This document shows, piece after piece, positions 33,271 to 42,511 of a DNA stretch of 64,000 bases; the stretch's first letter is position 1, and every line of letters begins with the position of its first letter. Location: NCBI RefSeq assembly GCF_000519185.1, contig NZ_JAFA01000020.1:98876-162875 (forward strand), in the 5' to 3' direction. The notes below the pieces were generated by a model. It made no database searches, was not told the DNA's origin, and saw nothing but the letters and a program-made list of their open reading frames with translations. A program made the translations under genes and the position numbers. This DNA is from Paraburkholderia nodosa DSM 21604 (lineage in GTDB: Bacteria > Pseudomonadota > Gammaproteobacteria > Burkholderiales > Burkholderiaceae).

Positions 33271-34746
33271 ATGACAGCACCTTTACTGTGTGAGCGCTCA
33301 CTAACCAAAGCGGCGACAGCCGTGCGCCAACCGACGTACGACCGCCAGCGGGTGCGCCCCGGCATCGTCCATCTCGGGCTGGGTGCGTTTCATCGCGCAC
33401 ACCAGGCGCTCTATACGGAAACGCTGCTCGAGCGCGGCGACACGCGCTGGGGCATCGTCGGCGTGAGCCTGCGCGAGCGGCGCGTGCCGCTGGCGCTGGC
33501 CGCCCAGGACCACCTCTATTCGGTCACCGAGCGCAGCGGCGAGACGACGGCGAGCCGCGTGGTCGGCGCGCTGCGCGGCGCGCTTTACGCGCCCGAGGCG
33601 ATGGACCGGGTGCTCGGCGCGATTGCGGACCCCGGCGTGGCCATCGTGAGCCTGACCGTGACCGAGAAGGGCTACAGCATCGCGCCCGCCGGCGCCGAGC
33701 TGGACGCCGGCGACCCGGGCATCCGCCACGACCTCATGACACCCGATGCGCCGCGTACCACGCTTGGCGTGCTCGCCGCGGGCATCCGCAGCCGCTCCAC
33801 CAGCGCGCCGCTCACGGTGGTCTGCTGCGACAACATGCAGGCCAACGGCGACACGCTGCGCAAGCTGCTGATCCAGTATGCGGAGCAGTTCGACCCGGCG
33901 CTCGCGCGCCGCATCGGCGAGACGATCGCGTTTCCCAACACGATGGTCGATCGCATCGTGCCGGCCGCCACGCCCGCGTCGCTCGACGCGGCTGCCACGC
34001 AACTCGGCCTGCGCGATGAAGCCGCGATCGTATGCGAGCCGTTCACCCAGTGGGTCATCGAAGACCGCTTCAGCGGCCCGCGCCCCGCGTGGGAAGACGC
34101 GGGCGCGCTGCTCACGCGCGATGTGCATCCGTACGAGGCCATGAAGCTGCGCCTCCTGAACGGCACGCATTCGGCGATTGCTTACATGGGCCAGTTGCGC
34201 GGGCGCGAAACCGTTTCCGATGCGATGGCCGATCCCGCCATGGCCGCCTTCGTGCGCGCGCTGATGACCGAGGACCTGCTCGCCACCGTGACGGTCCCGC
34301 CCGGCTTCGACGTTCATTCGTACTGCCAGGATCTGCTGGCGCGCTTTGCCAACCCGACGCTTGCGCACCGTACCAGCCAGATCGCGACGGACGGTACCCA
34401 GAAAGTGCCGGTGCGCTGGCTACCCGCGCTGCGCGAGAGCCTCGCGCGCGGTATCGAGCGTCCTCATCTCGAACGCGCGCTCGCCGCCTGGCTGCACTAC
34501 CTCGCGACCGAACGCAGCGACGCGGGCACGTCGCTCGTGGTGAGCGACCCTGGCGCCCCTGCGCTCGCCGCGAAGCTGCGCGGCGCGAGCACGGCGCTCG
34601 ACACCGTGCAAGCCGCCCTCTCGCACACGAGCGTCTTTGGCGCAACGCCCTGGCCGCAGGCGTTCGCCGAGCGGCTCGCCCGGCATCTGCAATCGCTGCG
34701 CCGGCACGGCACGAACGCGCTGCTGGCCTGCCCCGCGCCGGCCTGA
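33271..34746 (+). CDS. Mannitol dehydrogenase family oxidoreductase (UxuB-like fructuronate reductase)
   Basis: 491 residues, long-chain polyol dehydrogenase family. GIVHLGLGAFHRAHQALYTE is the NAD site with the typical FHRAHQ; CDNMQANGDTLRKLLIQYAE, FPNTMVDRIVPAATP and MKLRLLNGTHSAIAYMGQL (catalytic Lys and Asn/His) are the active-site blocks. UxuB reduces D-fructuronate to D-mannonate, which ManD across the divergent promoter would dehydrate; D-mannitol or D-arabinitol oxidation is a weaker alternative. It leads the plus-strand arm with the MFS gene 42 bases on. Confidence 0.88.
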   Translation: MTAPLLCERSLTKAATAVRQPTYDRQRVRPGIVHLGLGAFHRAHQALYTETLLERGDTRWGIVGVSLRERRVPLALAAQDHLYSVTERSGETTASRVVGALRGALYAPEAMDRVLGAIADPGVAIVSLTVTEKGYSIAPAGAELDAGDPGIRHDLMTPDAPRTTLGVLAAGIRSRSTSAPLTVVCCDNMQANGDTLRKLLIQYAEQFDPALARRIGETIAFPNTMVDRIVPAATPASLDAAATQLGLRDEAAIVCEPFTQWVIEDRFSGPRPAWEDAGALLTRDVHPYEAMKLRLLNGTHSAIAYMGQLRGRETVSDAMADPAMAAFVRALMTEDLLATVTVPPGFDVHSYCQDLLARFANPTLAHRTSQIATDGTQKVPVRWLPALRESLARGIERPHLERALAAWLHYLATERSDAGTSLVVSDPGAPALAAKLRGASTALDTVQAALSHTSVFGATPWPQAFAERLARHLQSLRRHGTNALLACPAPA

Positions 34747-34788
34747 AGCCGCACGCGCGCCCAACTAGATAAAGACTGGAGACAGAAC

Positions 34789-36090
34789 ATGAAGCAACGC
34801 ACGATGGGATGGATAACCGTATTCCTGTTATTCCTCGTCTACGGCATCAACTACCTCGACCGGGTGGCGCTCTCGATCACCGCACCGCTCGTTCAAAAGG
34901 ACCTCGGCATCGATGCGGCGCAGATGGGCATCGTGTTCAGCAGCTTCTTCGTAGGCTATGCGCTGTTCAATTTCGTGGGCGGCCTCGCGAGCGACAAGCT
35001 CGGGCCGAAGATCGTGTATGTCCTCGCGGTCGGGCTGTGGTCGATCTTCTGCGGGCTCACCGCCGTGGCCGTGGGCTTCGCGAGCCTGCTCGTGCTGCGC
35101 GTGCTGTTCGGCATGGCCGAAGGGCCGCTCTGCGCAGGCGCGAACAAGATGGTCAACAACTGGATGCCGCGCGACATCGCCGCGACTTCCATGGGACTCC
35201 TGAGCGCCGGCTCGCCGCTCGGCGGCGCAATTGCCGGCCCGGTGATCGGGCTGCTCGCGATCAGCTTCGGCTGGCGCCCCGCGTTCTGGATCATCTGCGC
35301 GATTGGCCTCGTATGGTGCGTCGCGTGGATGCTGCTCACCGCCAACCGTCCTTCGGAAAGCCGCTTTGTCAGCACGCTCGACGAAGCCGAGCCCGCGCGG
35401 CGGGGACCGAGCGTCGCGCACACGATCCACGCGGTGCCCGACAGCGCCGCTTCTTTGCCGCTCTCGGCATGGCTGCGCCAGCCGCTCGTGATCGCAACGG
35501 CCGTGGCGTTCTTCGCCTACAACTACGTGCTGTTCTTCTTTCTGAGCTGGTTCCCCAGCTACCTCGTGCAGGCGCATCACCTCAACATCCGCGAGATGAG
35601 TCTCGCCACCGTCGTGCCCTGGCTCGTGGGCACCGTTGGCCTCGCGGCGGGCGGCGCGATCTCCGATGCGATCTTCCGCTGGACCGGCAAGCTCATGCTC
35701 TCGCGCAAGATTGTCCTTTCCACTTGCCTCGCGGCGACGGGCGTGTGCGTGGGCGTCGCCGGCCTGGTGCATACGGCTGTCGCGGCCATCGCGCTGATGT
35801 CCATTGCGCTCTTCCTGCTCTATGTGACGGGCGCGCTCTACTGGGCGATCGTGCAGGACGTCGTGCATTCCGCCAGGGTGGGCAGCGTGAGCGGCTGCAT
35901 GCACTGCGTGGGCAGCCTTTCGGGCGTGATCGGGCCGGCAGTGACAGGCTTTCTGGTGGAGCGCAGCGGTTCGTTCGCCACGGCGTTCGCGCTGGCCGGT
36001 GTGGTTGCAGTCACTGGCGCGGCGCTCTCGGCAGTTTTCATTCGTGACGCCCGCAAGAGCGCGCCGCTCACGGACAAGGCGTATTCGTAA
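34789..36090 (+). CDS. MFS sugar-acid transporter (anion:cation symporter type)
   Basis: 433 residues, 12 spans. GINYLDRVALSITAPLVQKD in TM1 and VLFGMAEGPLCAGANKMVNN, WMPRDIAATSMGLLSAGSPL are the hallmarks of the ACS branch (ExuT, DgoT, GudP). Ribosome site GGAGACAGAAC. Position after the UxuB-like gene implies uptake of a hexuronate or hexonate such as glucuronate, mannonate or fructuronate. Confidence 0.9.
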   Translation: MKQRTMGWITVFLLFLVYGINYLDRVALSITAPLVQKDLGIDAAQMGIVFSSFFVGYALFNFVGGLASDKLGPKIVYVLAVGLWSIFCGLTAVAVGFASLLVLRVLFGMAEGPLCAGANKMVNNWMPRDIAATSMGLLSAGSPLGGAIAGPVIGLLAISFGWRPAFWIICAIGLVWCVAWMLLTANRPSESRFVSTLDEAEPARRGPSVAHTIHAVPDSAASLPLSAWLRQPLVIATAVAFFAYNYVLFFFLSWFPSYLVQAHHLNIREMSLATVVPWLVGTVGLAAGGAISDAIFRWTGKLMLSRKIVLSTCLAATGVCVGVAGLVHTAVAAIALMSIALFLLYVTGALYWAIVQDVVHSARVGSVSGCMHCVGSLSGVIGPAVTGFLVERSGSFATAFALAGVVAVTGAALSAVFIRDARKSAPLTDKAYS

Positions 36091-36101
36091 CCAGCGTGTG
36101 A

Positions 36102-36119
36102 GCCGGCGCGTACGCCGGC
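36102..36119. terminator. Hairpin between convergent MFS and FadH genes
   Basis: Arms GCCGGCG and CGCCGGC around CGTA. No T-run on either side, so termination strength is doubtful. Confidence 0.4.
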
Positions 36120-36126
36120 GGCGACG

Positions 36127-38148
36127 TCACATCGTCATCGCGAGCCGCGTGGCCTGATCGATAGCGCGCAACGCATCGAGTTCGGTGGCGACGTCGGCAC
36201 CGCCTATCACCTTCGGTTTCGCTGCGCGCGCGACGAGTTCATCGTAAAGCGTACGGTTCGAATTCTGCCCCGCGCACAGCACGACATGATCGACGGCGAG
36301 CACATGCGGCTTGTCATCGATGCGATAGTGCAGGCCTTCGTCGTCGATCGCATCGTAGGTCACGCCCGACGTCATCATCACACGCGCCTTGCGCAAGCGG
36401 GCCTTCAAGATCCAGCCCGTCGATTTACCGAGGCCCCTGCCGAGCGGTTCCTCCTTGCGTTGAAACATGTGCACGCTACGGCGCGGCGCGCCATGAGCGT
36501 CGCTACGCGTTAAGCCGCCCGCATCCGCATTCGCGGCATCGACGCCCCACGCGCGGAAAAACACGCCACGGTCCAGCGATTCCTGCGCATCGCCCAGCAG
36601 ATACTCGGCCACGTCGAAACCGATGCCGCCCGCGCCGACGATCGCCACGCGCTCGCCCACTTCGACCTTGCCCGCGAGCACGTCGATGTATGACACTGCC
36701 TTCGGATGATCGACACCCACGATATCGGGCACGCGCGGCGTGACGCCGGTAGCGATGACGATCTCGTCGAACGCCTCGCTGGCGAGTTCATCGGCCGTTG
36801 CAGCTTGCCCGAGCCGCAATGTCACGCCGAGCCGCTTTAGCCGTACCTCGAAATAGCGCAGCATCTCGTGAAACTCGGCTTTGCCGGGCACGACCTTCGC
36901 CAGATTCAGCTGGCCGCCCAGTCGCGCATGCGCTTCGAACAGCGTGAGCGTGTGGCCACGTTCGGCGGCGTTGATCGCGAACGCCATGCCGGCCGGGCCG
37001 CCGCCCACCACCGCGATACGTTTGGGCTGCAAGGCGTTGCCCGCCGCGAATTCGATCTCGCGCCCGGCGCGCGGATTGACGAGGCATGTCGCAGTGCGTT
37101 CCGTGAAGATGCGGTCGAGGCAGGCCTGATTGCAGCCGATGCATGTGTTGATTTCGTCGGCCATGCCAAGCCGCGCCTTCTTTGCGAAGTCGGGGTCGGC
37201 GAGCAGCGGGCGCGCCATCGAAACGAGATCGGCCACACCCGAGGCGATCAGTTCCTCGGCGACCTCGGGCGTGTTGATGCGGTTCGACGCCATCACCGGA
37301 ATCGACACCGCCCGTTTGACGTTGCGAATCGCGTCGCGCCAGGCCGCGCGCGGCACGCACGCCGCGATGGTCGGCACCGCCGATTCGTGCCAGCCGACGC
37401 CCGTGTTGATGAGATCCGCGCCGGCCGCTTCGATCTCCTTCGCGAACGCCGCGATCTCGGCGCCGTTCATGCCGCCTTCCACGAGGTCGATGGAAGAGAT
37501 GCGGTAGATCAGCATGGGCTCGCGGCCCATTTCCGCGCGCACGGCACGCACGATGTCGAGCGCGAAGCGGATGCGGCCTGCGAAGCTGCCGCCGAATTCG
37601 TCGTCGCGCGCGTTGGTGACGGCGGCCGTGAACTCGTTGATGAGATAGCCTTCCGAGCCCATGATCTCCACGCCGTCGTAGCCGGCCTGGACCGCCAGCG
37701 ACGCCGTGCGGGCGAAGTCGTCGATGGTGGCGCGCACTTCCTGAGTGCTGAGGGCGCGCGGCGCGTACGCATTGATTCTCGCCTTGGCGGCCGTGGGCCC
37801 CACGCACTCCGGCACCTTCGCATAACGGCCCGCGTGCAGGATCTGCAGCACGATCTTGCCGCCCGCCTCGTGAACCGCGCACGTCACGGCGCGATGCTCG
37901 TCGATCTGCTCCGCGCGATTGAAGAGCGGGCCTCCCGCCTCCATCACCCCTTCGGCGTTCGGCGAGAACCCGCCGCTCAGAATCAGGCCGATTTCGCCGG
38001 CCGCGCGCGCCGCATAGAACGCCGCGAGGCGCTCATGCGGACGGTCGAGCGTTTCGAGCCGCGTGTGCATCGCGCCCATCACCATGCGGTTGGGGAGCAG
38101 CGTCGCGCCAACGCGAAGCGGGGTCAAAAGCCGGTCGTAGGTCGCCAT
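36127..38148 (-). CDS. fadH: 2,4-dienoyl-CoA reductase-like flavoenzyme (FadH/OYE family)
   Basis: 673 residues. N-terminal Old Yellow Enzyme barrel with FMN site (LLTPLRVGATLLPNRMVMGA; HAGRYAK; YDGVEIMGSEGYLINEF), then the [4Fe-4S] cysteines in CIGCNQACLDRIFTERTATC, an FAD domain (VVGGGPAGMAFAINAAERGH) and an NAD(P)H domain (VAIVGAGGIGFDVAEYLLG). FadH reduces 2,4-dienoyl-CoA in beta-oxidation of unsaturated fatty acids; related enzymes act on other enones, so the exact substrate is not certain. Divergent from a MarR regulator. Confidence 0.88.
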   Translation of the reverse strand: MATYDRLLTPLRVGATLLPNRMVMGAMHTRLETLDRPHERLAAFYAARAAGEIGLILSGGFSPNAEGVMEAGGPLFNRAEQIDEHRAVTCAVHEAGGKIVLQILHAGRYAKVPECVGPTAAKARINAYAPRALSTQEVRATIDDFARTASLAVQAGYDGVEIMGSEGYLINEFTAAVTNARDDEFGGSFAGRIRFALDIVRAVRAEMGREPMLIYRISSIDLVEGGMNGAEIAAFAKEIEAAGADLINTGVGWHESAVPTIAACVPRAAWRDAIRNVKRAVSIPVMASNRINTPEVAEELIASGVADLVSMARPLLADPDFAKKARLGMADEINTCIGCNQACLDRIFTERTATCLVNPRAGREIEFAAGNALQPKRIAVVGGGPAGMAFAINAAERGHTLTLFEAHARLGGQLNLAKVVPGKAEFHEMLRYFEVRLKRLGVTLRLGQAATADELASEAFDEIVIATGVTPRVPDIVGVDHPKAVSYIDVLAGKVEVGERVAIVGAGGIGFDVAEYLLGDAQESLDRGVFFRAWGVDAANADAGGLTRSDAHGAPRRSVHMFQRKEEPLGRGLGKSTGWILKARLRKARVMMTSGVTYDAIDDEGLHYRIDDKPHVLAVDHVVLCAGQNSNRTLYDELVARAAKPKVIGGADVATELDALRAIDQATRLAMTM

Positions 38149-38347
38149 GGGGATGTCTCTTGATATTCTCGTGCGTCGTTTTCACACTCTAGGCGAGCCC
38201 CCTAATTACGTCAACATCATGATATATATTGAGGGCACGAGGAGGGGTATTGCCCAAATGGACGGCGCGCCCACTTCCCTTCACTATTTTCGTATCAGCT
38301 ATTTGTCTCATTGCCCGCCGCACTCGCGCGGCGACCGAAAGGCGCCC

Positions 38348-38842
38348 ATGACCCAGAACGACCCTTCGTACGATCAATCCGTCTCGTCGATTCACAACCG
38401 CTTGTTCTTCCGGCTGTTCCAGGCGGGCAACACGCTCGACCGGCAGACGACCAAGGCGCTCGGCATCACGACCGTGCAGTGGTCGGTGCTCGGCGCGCTG
38501 TCGCGACCGCAGGTTGCGGAGGGCATGTCGTTTTCCGAACTGGCCGACTATCTCGTGGTGAGCCGCCAGAGTCTCGACGGCGTGCTCAAGCGCCTGGAGC
38601 GCGACGAGCATGTGCTGCGCGTGGCCGACACCCTGGACCGGCGCGCGAAAAAAGTCGTGCTCACGGACCAGGGCAAGGTGTTCTGGGAGAGCCTGCAGCC
38701 GAAGATCTACGAGTTCTATCGCCAGGCGCTCGCGAGCTTTCGCTTCGACGACAAGGTTTCGCTCGTGCACTTCCTGAATCAGCTGAACAAGGGCATGGAC
38801 GAGATCGATCTAGGCGAACCGGCGCAACGCGAGCAGGAGTGA
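38348..38842 (+). CDS. MarR-family transcriptional regulator
   Basis: 164 residues from ATG 38348 (MTQNDPSYDQSVSSIHNRLF); the frame is open from 38147 but the earlier part is not family-like. Winged helix FSELADYLVVSRQSLDGVLK and RLERDEHVLRVADTLDRRAK, KVVLTDQGK. Divergent from fadH, the likely target; about 200 bases separate them, with the AT-rich near-palindrome ATCATGATATATAT around 38216. Confidence 0.87.
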   Translation: MTQNDPSYDQSVSSIHNRLFFRLFQAGNTLDRQTTKALGITTVQWSVLGALSRPQVAEGMSFSELADYLVVSRQSLDGVLKRLERDEHVLRVADTLDRRAKKVVLTDQGKVFWESLQPKIYEFYRQALASFRFDDKVSLVHFLNQLNKGMDEIDLGEPAQREQE

Positions 38843-39081
38843 ATGCACGCTCGCGCTTTCATATCGTGCAACGCGCGCCCGGTGTGTGCAAATTCCGCAT
38901 TTCCGGATACGGGCGAGCAATTGCACATGGAAGGACACCTTCTCTTATCGTGAAAGACATCACGTAAGCCATTGAACAACAAGGAAATTGCAGCGCCGCA
39001 AAGCTGCAGGGAAGTCGTCTTTCACTGCGATAGACTGAATCCAACGACGCTTCTTATTCGCTTGTTAATCAATGGAGACTG

Positions 39082-39309
39082 ATGATGGACGTGTATATCG
39101 AACCGTTACCGAGAGGCCAATGGGGGCCAATCGATGGTTACGCCCTGGAGTTCGAGGACGGCAGCAAATTCGCCGAGAACATCTTTCGCTCTGAGCTTCT
39201 CGCGATCAGCGAGATCGTCCTGAGAGGCTATAAGCCGCTGCTGGCGAAGGTCCGCATTACGGACAAGCACGCCAACGCGCATTGGAAACGCCCCGAAACT
39301 TCGCGTTGA
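39082..39309 (+). CDS. Conserved-looking small hypothetical protein
   Basis: 75 residues, MMDVYIEPLPRGQWGPIDGY, with ribosome site GGAGACTG. The protein looks folded and acidic/basic balanced (ENIFRSELLAISEIVLRGYK), without signal or span, and is followed by a strong hairpin, which supports a real monocistronic gene. Family not recognised. Confidence 0.7.
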   Translation: MMDVYIEPLPRGQWGPIDGYALEFEDGSKFAENIFRSELLAISEIVLRGYKPLLAKVRITDKHANAHWKRPETSR

Positions 39310-39317
39310 CGTGTTTA

Positions 39318-39346
39318 AGCTCGACGGCATGGTTTGCCGTCGAGCT
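39318..39346. terminator. Strong hairpin between convergent genes
   Basis: Perfect 11-base arms AGCTCGACGGC and GCCGTCGAGCT around ATGGTTT. It lies eight bases after the small hypothetical gene and 22 before the end of the MBL gene. No long T-run. Confidence 0.6.
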
Positions 39347-39367
39347 GCGTACCCGCCCTATCGCTTA

Positions 39368-40498
39368 TCAAGCGCCGAAGGTGAAGCGTGTGCCGGTAGA
39401 CGACCACAGCACCTTACCCGGCATGGCCTGAGTCACCATCGAGTAGAACACTTCGCCGGAACAATGCATCGGAACGATGTAGTCCGGGTCGATTTCCTTG
39501 AGCACGTTCACGGTGGCCTGCTGATACTCCGGCGGCTGCGGCGCAAGATGAAAGCCGCCGAGGATCGCGTGCACGTGATCGACGCCCGACACCTTCATCG
39601 CCGTTTTGACGGTATTGAGCACGCCCCGGTGCGCGCACGAAGTCAACACCACGAGACCTCTGCCCTTCACCATATACGCGGTGCCCTGCTCATGCTGAAA
39701 ATCGTCGGGAATCGTCGTGGCGTTTTGCTTGGCCGCCGGTAGTTTGTCCGCGGCACAGCCCACGCCATTGTGGATGCCGACGGTCATGTTGCTGGGATTG
39801 AGCGGCTTCTCAAACGTGGTCTGGGGAATCCAGCCCGTGGTGAACGCATGACCCGCCACGACGGCGGGGTGCTCGGCAAACACGATGTTCAGATTGGCGT
39901 CGCGCATGGCCTGCCGGTCGAGCGAGCCGAACTGACGCACGCCGATCTCGCGTGTGCAGAAACATTCCTCGCCCCCTAGGTAAATGGGCAGCTTCGCTTT
40001 CAGCTTGCCCTGGTTTGCCTGGAGAAAGCCGACCATGCCGCCAAAGTGGTCGTAGTGGCCGTGTGTCAGCAACAATGCATCGAGCCGCGCCGGGTCGATC
40101 TTCAAGAGTGCTACGTTATTGTTCAAGGTCTCGGGCGTGTAGCCGAAGTCGATCAGGATTTGCCTGATCTGGTCCGCCTGCGCGGACTCGACATGCATGG
40201 AGAGCCCCCATTCGTTCTCGATGGCAAGGCGAGGCGGCTGATCTTGTCCGAGCGCGAGGCCAAAGCGCTGCACGTCGACGTTGCCGATGCGGCGGCTACT
40301 CTCCAGCGCGGAATACGACGAGTCGGTGACCACGCGAACCGATACGCGATCGACAACGGGTACCGGTCCGCTCAGCGGCTCGGCGAACGCGACCCGCGAT
40401 TCGCCGAACATTGCCCCCGCAAGCACCCCTAGCGCGCTGAATCCACCCGCCCGCAGTATTCTGCGGCGCGACCAGCTACCCAGATATCGATCGTCCAT
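39368..40498 (-). CDS. Tat-exported metallo-beta-lactamase-fold hydrolase
   Basis: 376 residues. The N-terminus SWSRRRILRAGGFSALGVLA is a twin-arginine signal, so the folded protein goes to the periplasm. The metal site reads LLTHGHYDHFGG (HxHxDH), with later ligands in LTSCAHRG and PMHCSGE. These residues place it with the MJ0296-like group (7,8-dihydropterin synthase-like MBL proteins) and not with antibiotic-hydrolysing enzymes. Substrate unknown. Confidence 0.85.
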   Translation of the reverse strand: MDDRYLGSWSRRRILRAGGFSALGVLAGAMFGESRVAFAEPLSGPVPVVDRVSVRVVTDSSYSALESSRRIGNVDVQRFGLALGQDQPPRLAIENEWGLSMHVESAQADQIRQILIDFGYTPETLNNNVALLKIDPARLDALLLTHGHYDHFGGMVGFLQANQGKLKAKLPIYLGGEECFCTREIGVRQFGSLDRQAMRDANLNIVFAEHPAVVAGHAFTTGWIPQTTFEKPLNPSNMTVGIHNGVGCAADKLPAAKQNATTIPDDFQHEQGTAYMVKGRGLVVLTSCAHRGVLNTVKTAMKVSGVDHVHAILGGFHLAPQPPEYQQATVNVLKEIDPDYIVPMHCSGEVFYSMVTQAMPGKVLWSSTGTRFTFGA

Positions 40499-40741
40499 TT
40501 TCTGATCTCCGTCGCTCGCGACTCACCGCATGGTAGGCGACAGCACCTTACGCCCAATGCGAAGGGTCGACGCGAACGTGCGCTACCGCACATTCGCGCG
40601 GCGCACCCCCGAGTCGAAAGGTCGTTGTCATGCTGATCGCACGGGCTCGTAAGCGTGCCGGCGAAACGCACACGTATCGATGTGCAGGCAACGAGAACAA
40701 CACCGTTGACGCCTCAGGCCGCCTCCTGCATGATCGTCCTC

Positions 40742-40798
40742 ATGAACGCGCACATCCTCACCACGACCACTACCACGACCGCTTCCGGCGGGTCGTGA
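40742..40798 (+). CDS. Possible leader peptide with seven consecutive Thr codons
   Basis: Reads MNAHILTTTTTTTASGGS, 18 residues (an earlier in-frame ATG at 40730 adds MIVL). It is followed after 35 bases by a strong hairpin, the layout of amino-acid attenuators such as ThrL. Against this, no ribosome site precedes it, the DNA is a CCACNA-type low-complexity run that reads His-rich in another frame, and the downstream gene is not an amino-acid biosynthesis gene. Confidence 0.25.
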   Translation: MNAHILTTTTTTTASGGS

Positions 40799-40833
40799 GT
40801 TCGGTGCGCACACGTTAGATTTCGTATCGATCA

Positions 40834-40864
40834 CAAGGCCCCGCCAGCAATGGACGGGGCCTTG
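40834..40864 (+). terminator. Hairpin upstream of cysteine hydrolase gene
   Basis: Perfect 10-base arms CAAGGCCCCG and CGGGGCCTTG around an 11-base loop, followed by TCGTTTCTCC, a poor T-run. It could be an attenuator or terminator for an unseen upstream transcript. Confidence 0.5.
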
Positions 40865-40907
40865 TCGTTTCTCCGTGCGTTGCGGGCGCAACTACCGGAG
40901 AACCACC

Positions 40908-41465
40908 ATGCCCAGCCTCGCTCGCGAACGCCGCGCCCTTCTCGTCATCGATATGCAGAAAGGCTTGTTCAACGGCCCCAATACGCCGTTCGAGGGTCAG
41001 CGCGTGCTCGCCAATATCAGGCAGCTGATTGCCGAGGCGCGCAAGGCTCGCGCGCCGGTCTTCGCCGCGCGTCACGTCGGGCCGCCGGGCTCGCCCATCG
41101 AGCCGGGCAGTCCGCTCACGCAATTGCTGCCGGCGCTCGCCATCGACCCGGACATCGACGGTGTGTTCGAGAAGCGCCGCCCCAGTTGCTTTACCGGCAC
41201 CGATCTCGCGCAACGGCTCGCGCGCGCGAACGTGGGCGAACTCGTCATCGCGGGCATGCAGACGGAGTACTGCGTGGACTCGACCTGCCGCGCCGCGGGC
41301 GACCTGGGCTTTCAGGCGCTGCTCGTCGCGGACGCTCACACGACCATGGATACGCCCGTGCTGAGCGCCGCGTCGATTATCGAGCACCATAACCGCACCT
41401 TGAGCGGCCCGTTCGTCAGGCTCGTGAGCACGGCCGAGTGTGCGTTCGACCGCGCGTTTGAGTGA
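40908..41465 (+). CDS. Isochorismatase-family cysteine hydrolase
   Basis: 185 residues from ATG 40908, ribosome site GGAGAACC. Catalytic triad visible: Asp in ALLVIDMQKGLF, Lys in FEKRRPSCF and Cys in GMQTEYCVDSTCRAAGDLGF. These enzymes hydrolyse amides or isochorismate-like ethers (nicotinamidase, N-carbamoyl hydrolase). Substrate unknown. Ends 13 bases from the convergent oxidoreductase gene. Confidence 0.88.
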   Translation: MPSLARERRALLVIDMQKGLFNGPNTPFEGQRVLANIRQLIAEARKARAPVFAARHVGPPGSPIEPGSPLTQLLPALAIDPDIDGVFEKRRPSCFTGTDLAQRLARANVGELVIAGMQTEYCVDSTCRAAGDLGFQALLVADAHTTMDTPVLSAASIIEHHNRTLSGPFVRLVSTAECAFDRAFE

Positions 41466-41478
41466 CGCACGGCGCGAT

Positions 41479-42492
41479 TCAAAACCCTTCGAGCACGAGC
41501 TTGCCGCGCGAGCGGTTGGTTTCCACGAGCTCGTGCGCCCGGCGCAGGTTCGCCGCGTTGATGGTCCCAAAGCTCTCGTTCAGGGTCGTGCGCAACACGC
41601 CTTCGTCGATCAGCGAAGCCATGCGCTCGAGCAGATCGTGCTGGCGAATCTGGTCTTTCGTCCCGAACATCGAACGCGTAAACATGAACTCCCAATGCAG
41701 GGCCACGCTCTTCGTCTTGAGCTTGCGGAAGTCGACCAGCTCCGGGTCGTCGATCAGCGCGAGATGCCCCTGCGGGTTGATCGAGGCGACGATCTCGTCG
41801 AAGTGACGGTCGGTCTGATTCAGGCTCGCGATATAGTCCACGCCTTCCATGCCGATACGCTTGAGCTCCTGCGAAAGCGGCTTCGCATGATCGATCACGT
41901 GATGCGCGCCCAGTTCGCTCACCCACGTCGACGTTTCGGGCCGCGAGGCCGTGCCGATCACCGTGAGGCCCGTGAGCCTGCGCGCCAACTGCACGAGAAT
42001 CGAGCCCACGCCGCCGGCCGCGCCGATCACGAGCAGCGAGTCGCCGGACGGCACCTTGCCTTCGGGCACCTTGAGGCGGTCGAACAGCAACTCCCACGCC
42101 GTAATGGAGGTGAGCGGCAACGCGGCCGCCTCGGCGAAGTTCAGGCTTTGCGGCATGCGGCCCACGATGCGCTCGTCCACCACGTGGAGTTCGCTGTTGG
42201 TGCCCGCGCGCAGCAGCGAGCCCGCATACCACACCCGGTCGCCCGGCTTGAAGAGCGTCACGTCCCGGCCCACGGCGCGCACCACGCCGCTTGCGTCCCA
42301 GCCGATCACTTTCGGCTCGCCGTTCTCGGGCGCCATGCGCGCGCGCACCTTCACGTCGACCGGGTTGACCGACACCGCGTGCACTTCAACGAGCAGATCG
42401 CGCGGGCCCGGCTGCGGGTCGGGGAGTTCGAGATCGATCAGCGATTCGGGGTCGCTGATGGGGAGATTGCGGTAATAACCAATCGCTTTCAT
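41479..42492 (-). CDS. Zinc-free medium-chain dehydrogenase (quinone oxidoreductase-like)
   Basis: 337 residues from ATG 42492, ribosome site GGAGGTATTCACG. GWDASGVVRAVGRDVTLFKP, LPLTSITAWELLF and SLLVIGAAGGVGSILVQLAR (NADP site) are those of the QOR branch; zinc-binding Cys clusters are absent. NADPH-dependent reduction of an enone or quinone is likely. It follows the ABM-domain gene by 19 bases, so the two form an operon. Confidence 0.87.
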   Translation of the reverse strand: MKAIGYYRNLPISDPESLIDLELPDPQPGPRDLLVEVHAVSVNPVDVKVRARMAPENGEPKVIGWDASGVVRAVGRDVTLFKPGDRVWYAGSLLRAGTNSELHVVDERIVGRMPQSLNFAEAAALPLTSITAWELLFDRLKVPEGKVPSGDSLLVIGAAGGVGSILVQLARRLTGLTVIGTASRPETSTWVSELGAHHVIDHAKPLSQELKRIGMEGVDYIASLNQTDRHFDEIVASINPQGHLALIDDPELVDFRKLKTKSVALHWEFMFTRSMFGTKDQIRQHDLLERMASLIDEGVLRTTLNESFGTINAANLRRAHELVETNRSRGKLVLEGF

Positions 42493-42511
42493 CGTGAATA
42501 CCTCCAGACAG

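Noticed and set aside
40630..40818. His-rich 62-codon frame
   Set aside because: His content comes from the same low-complexity CCACNA DNA that gives Thr in another frame; no ribosome site.
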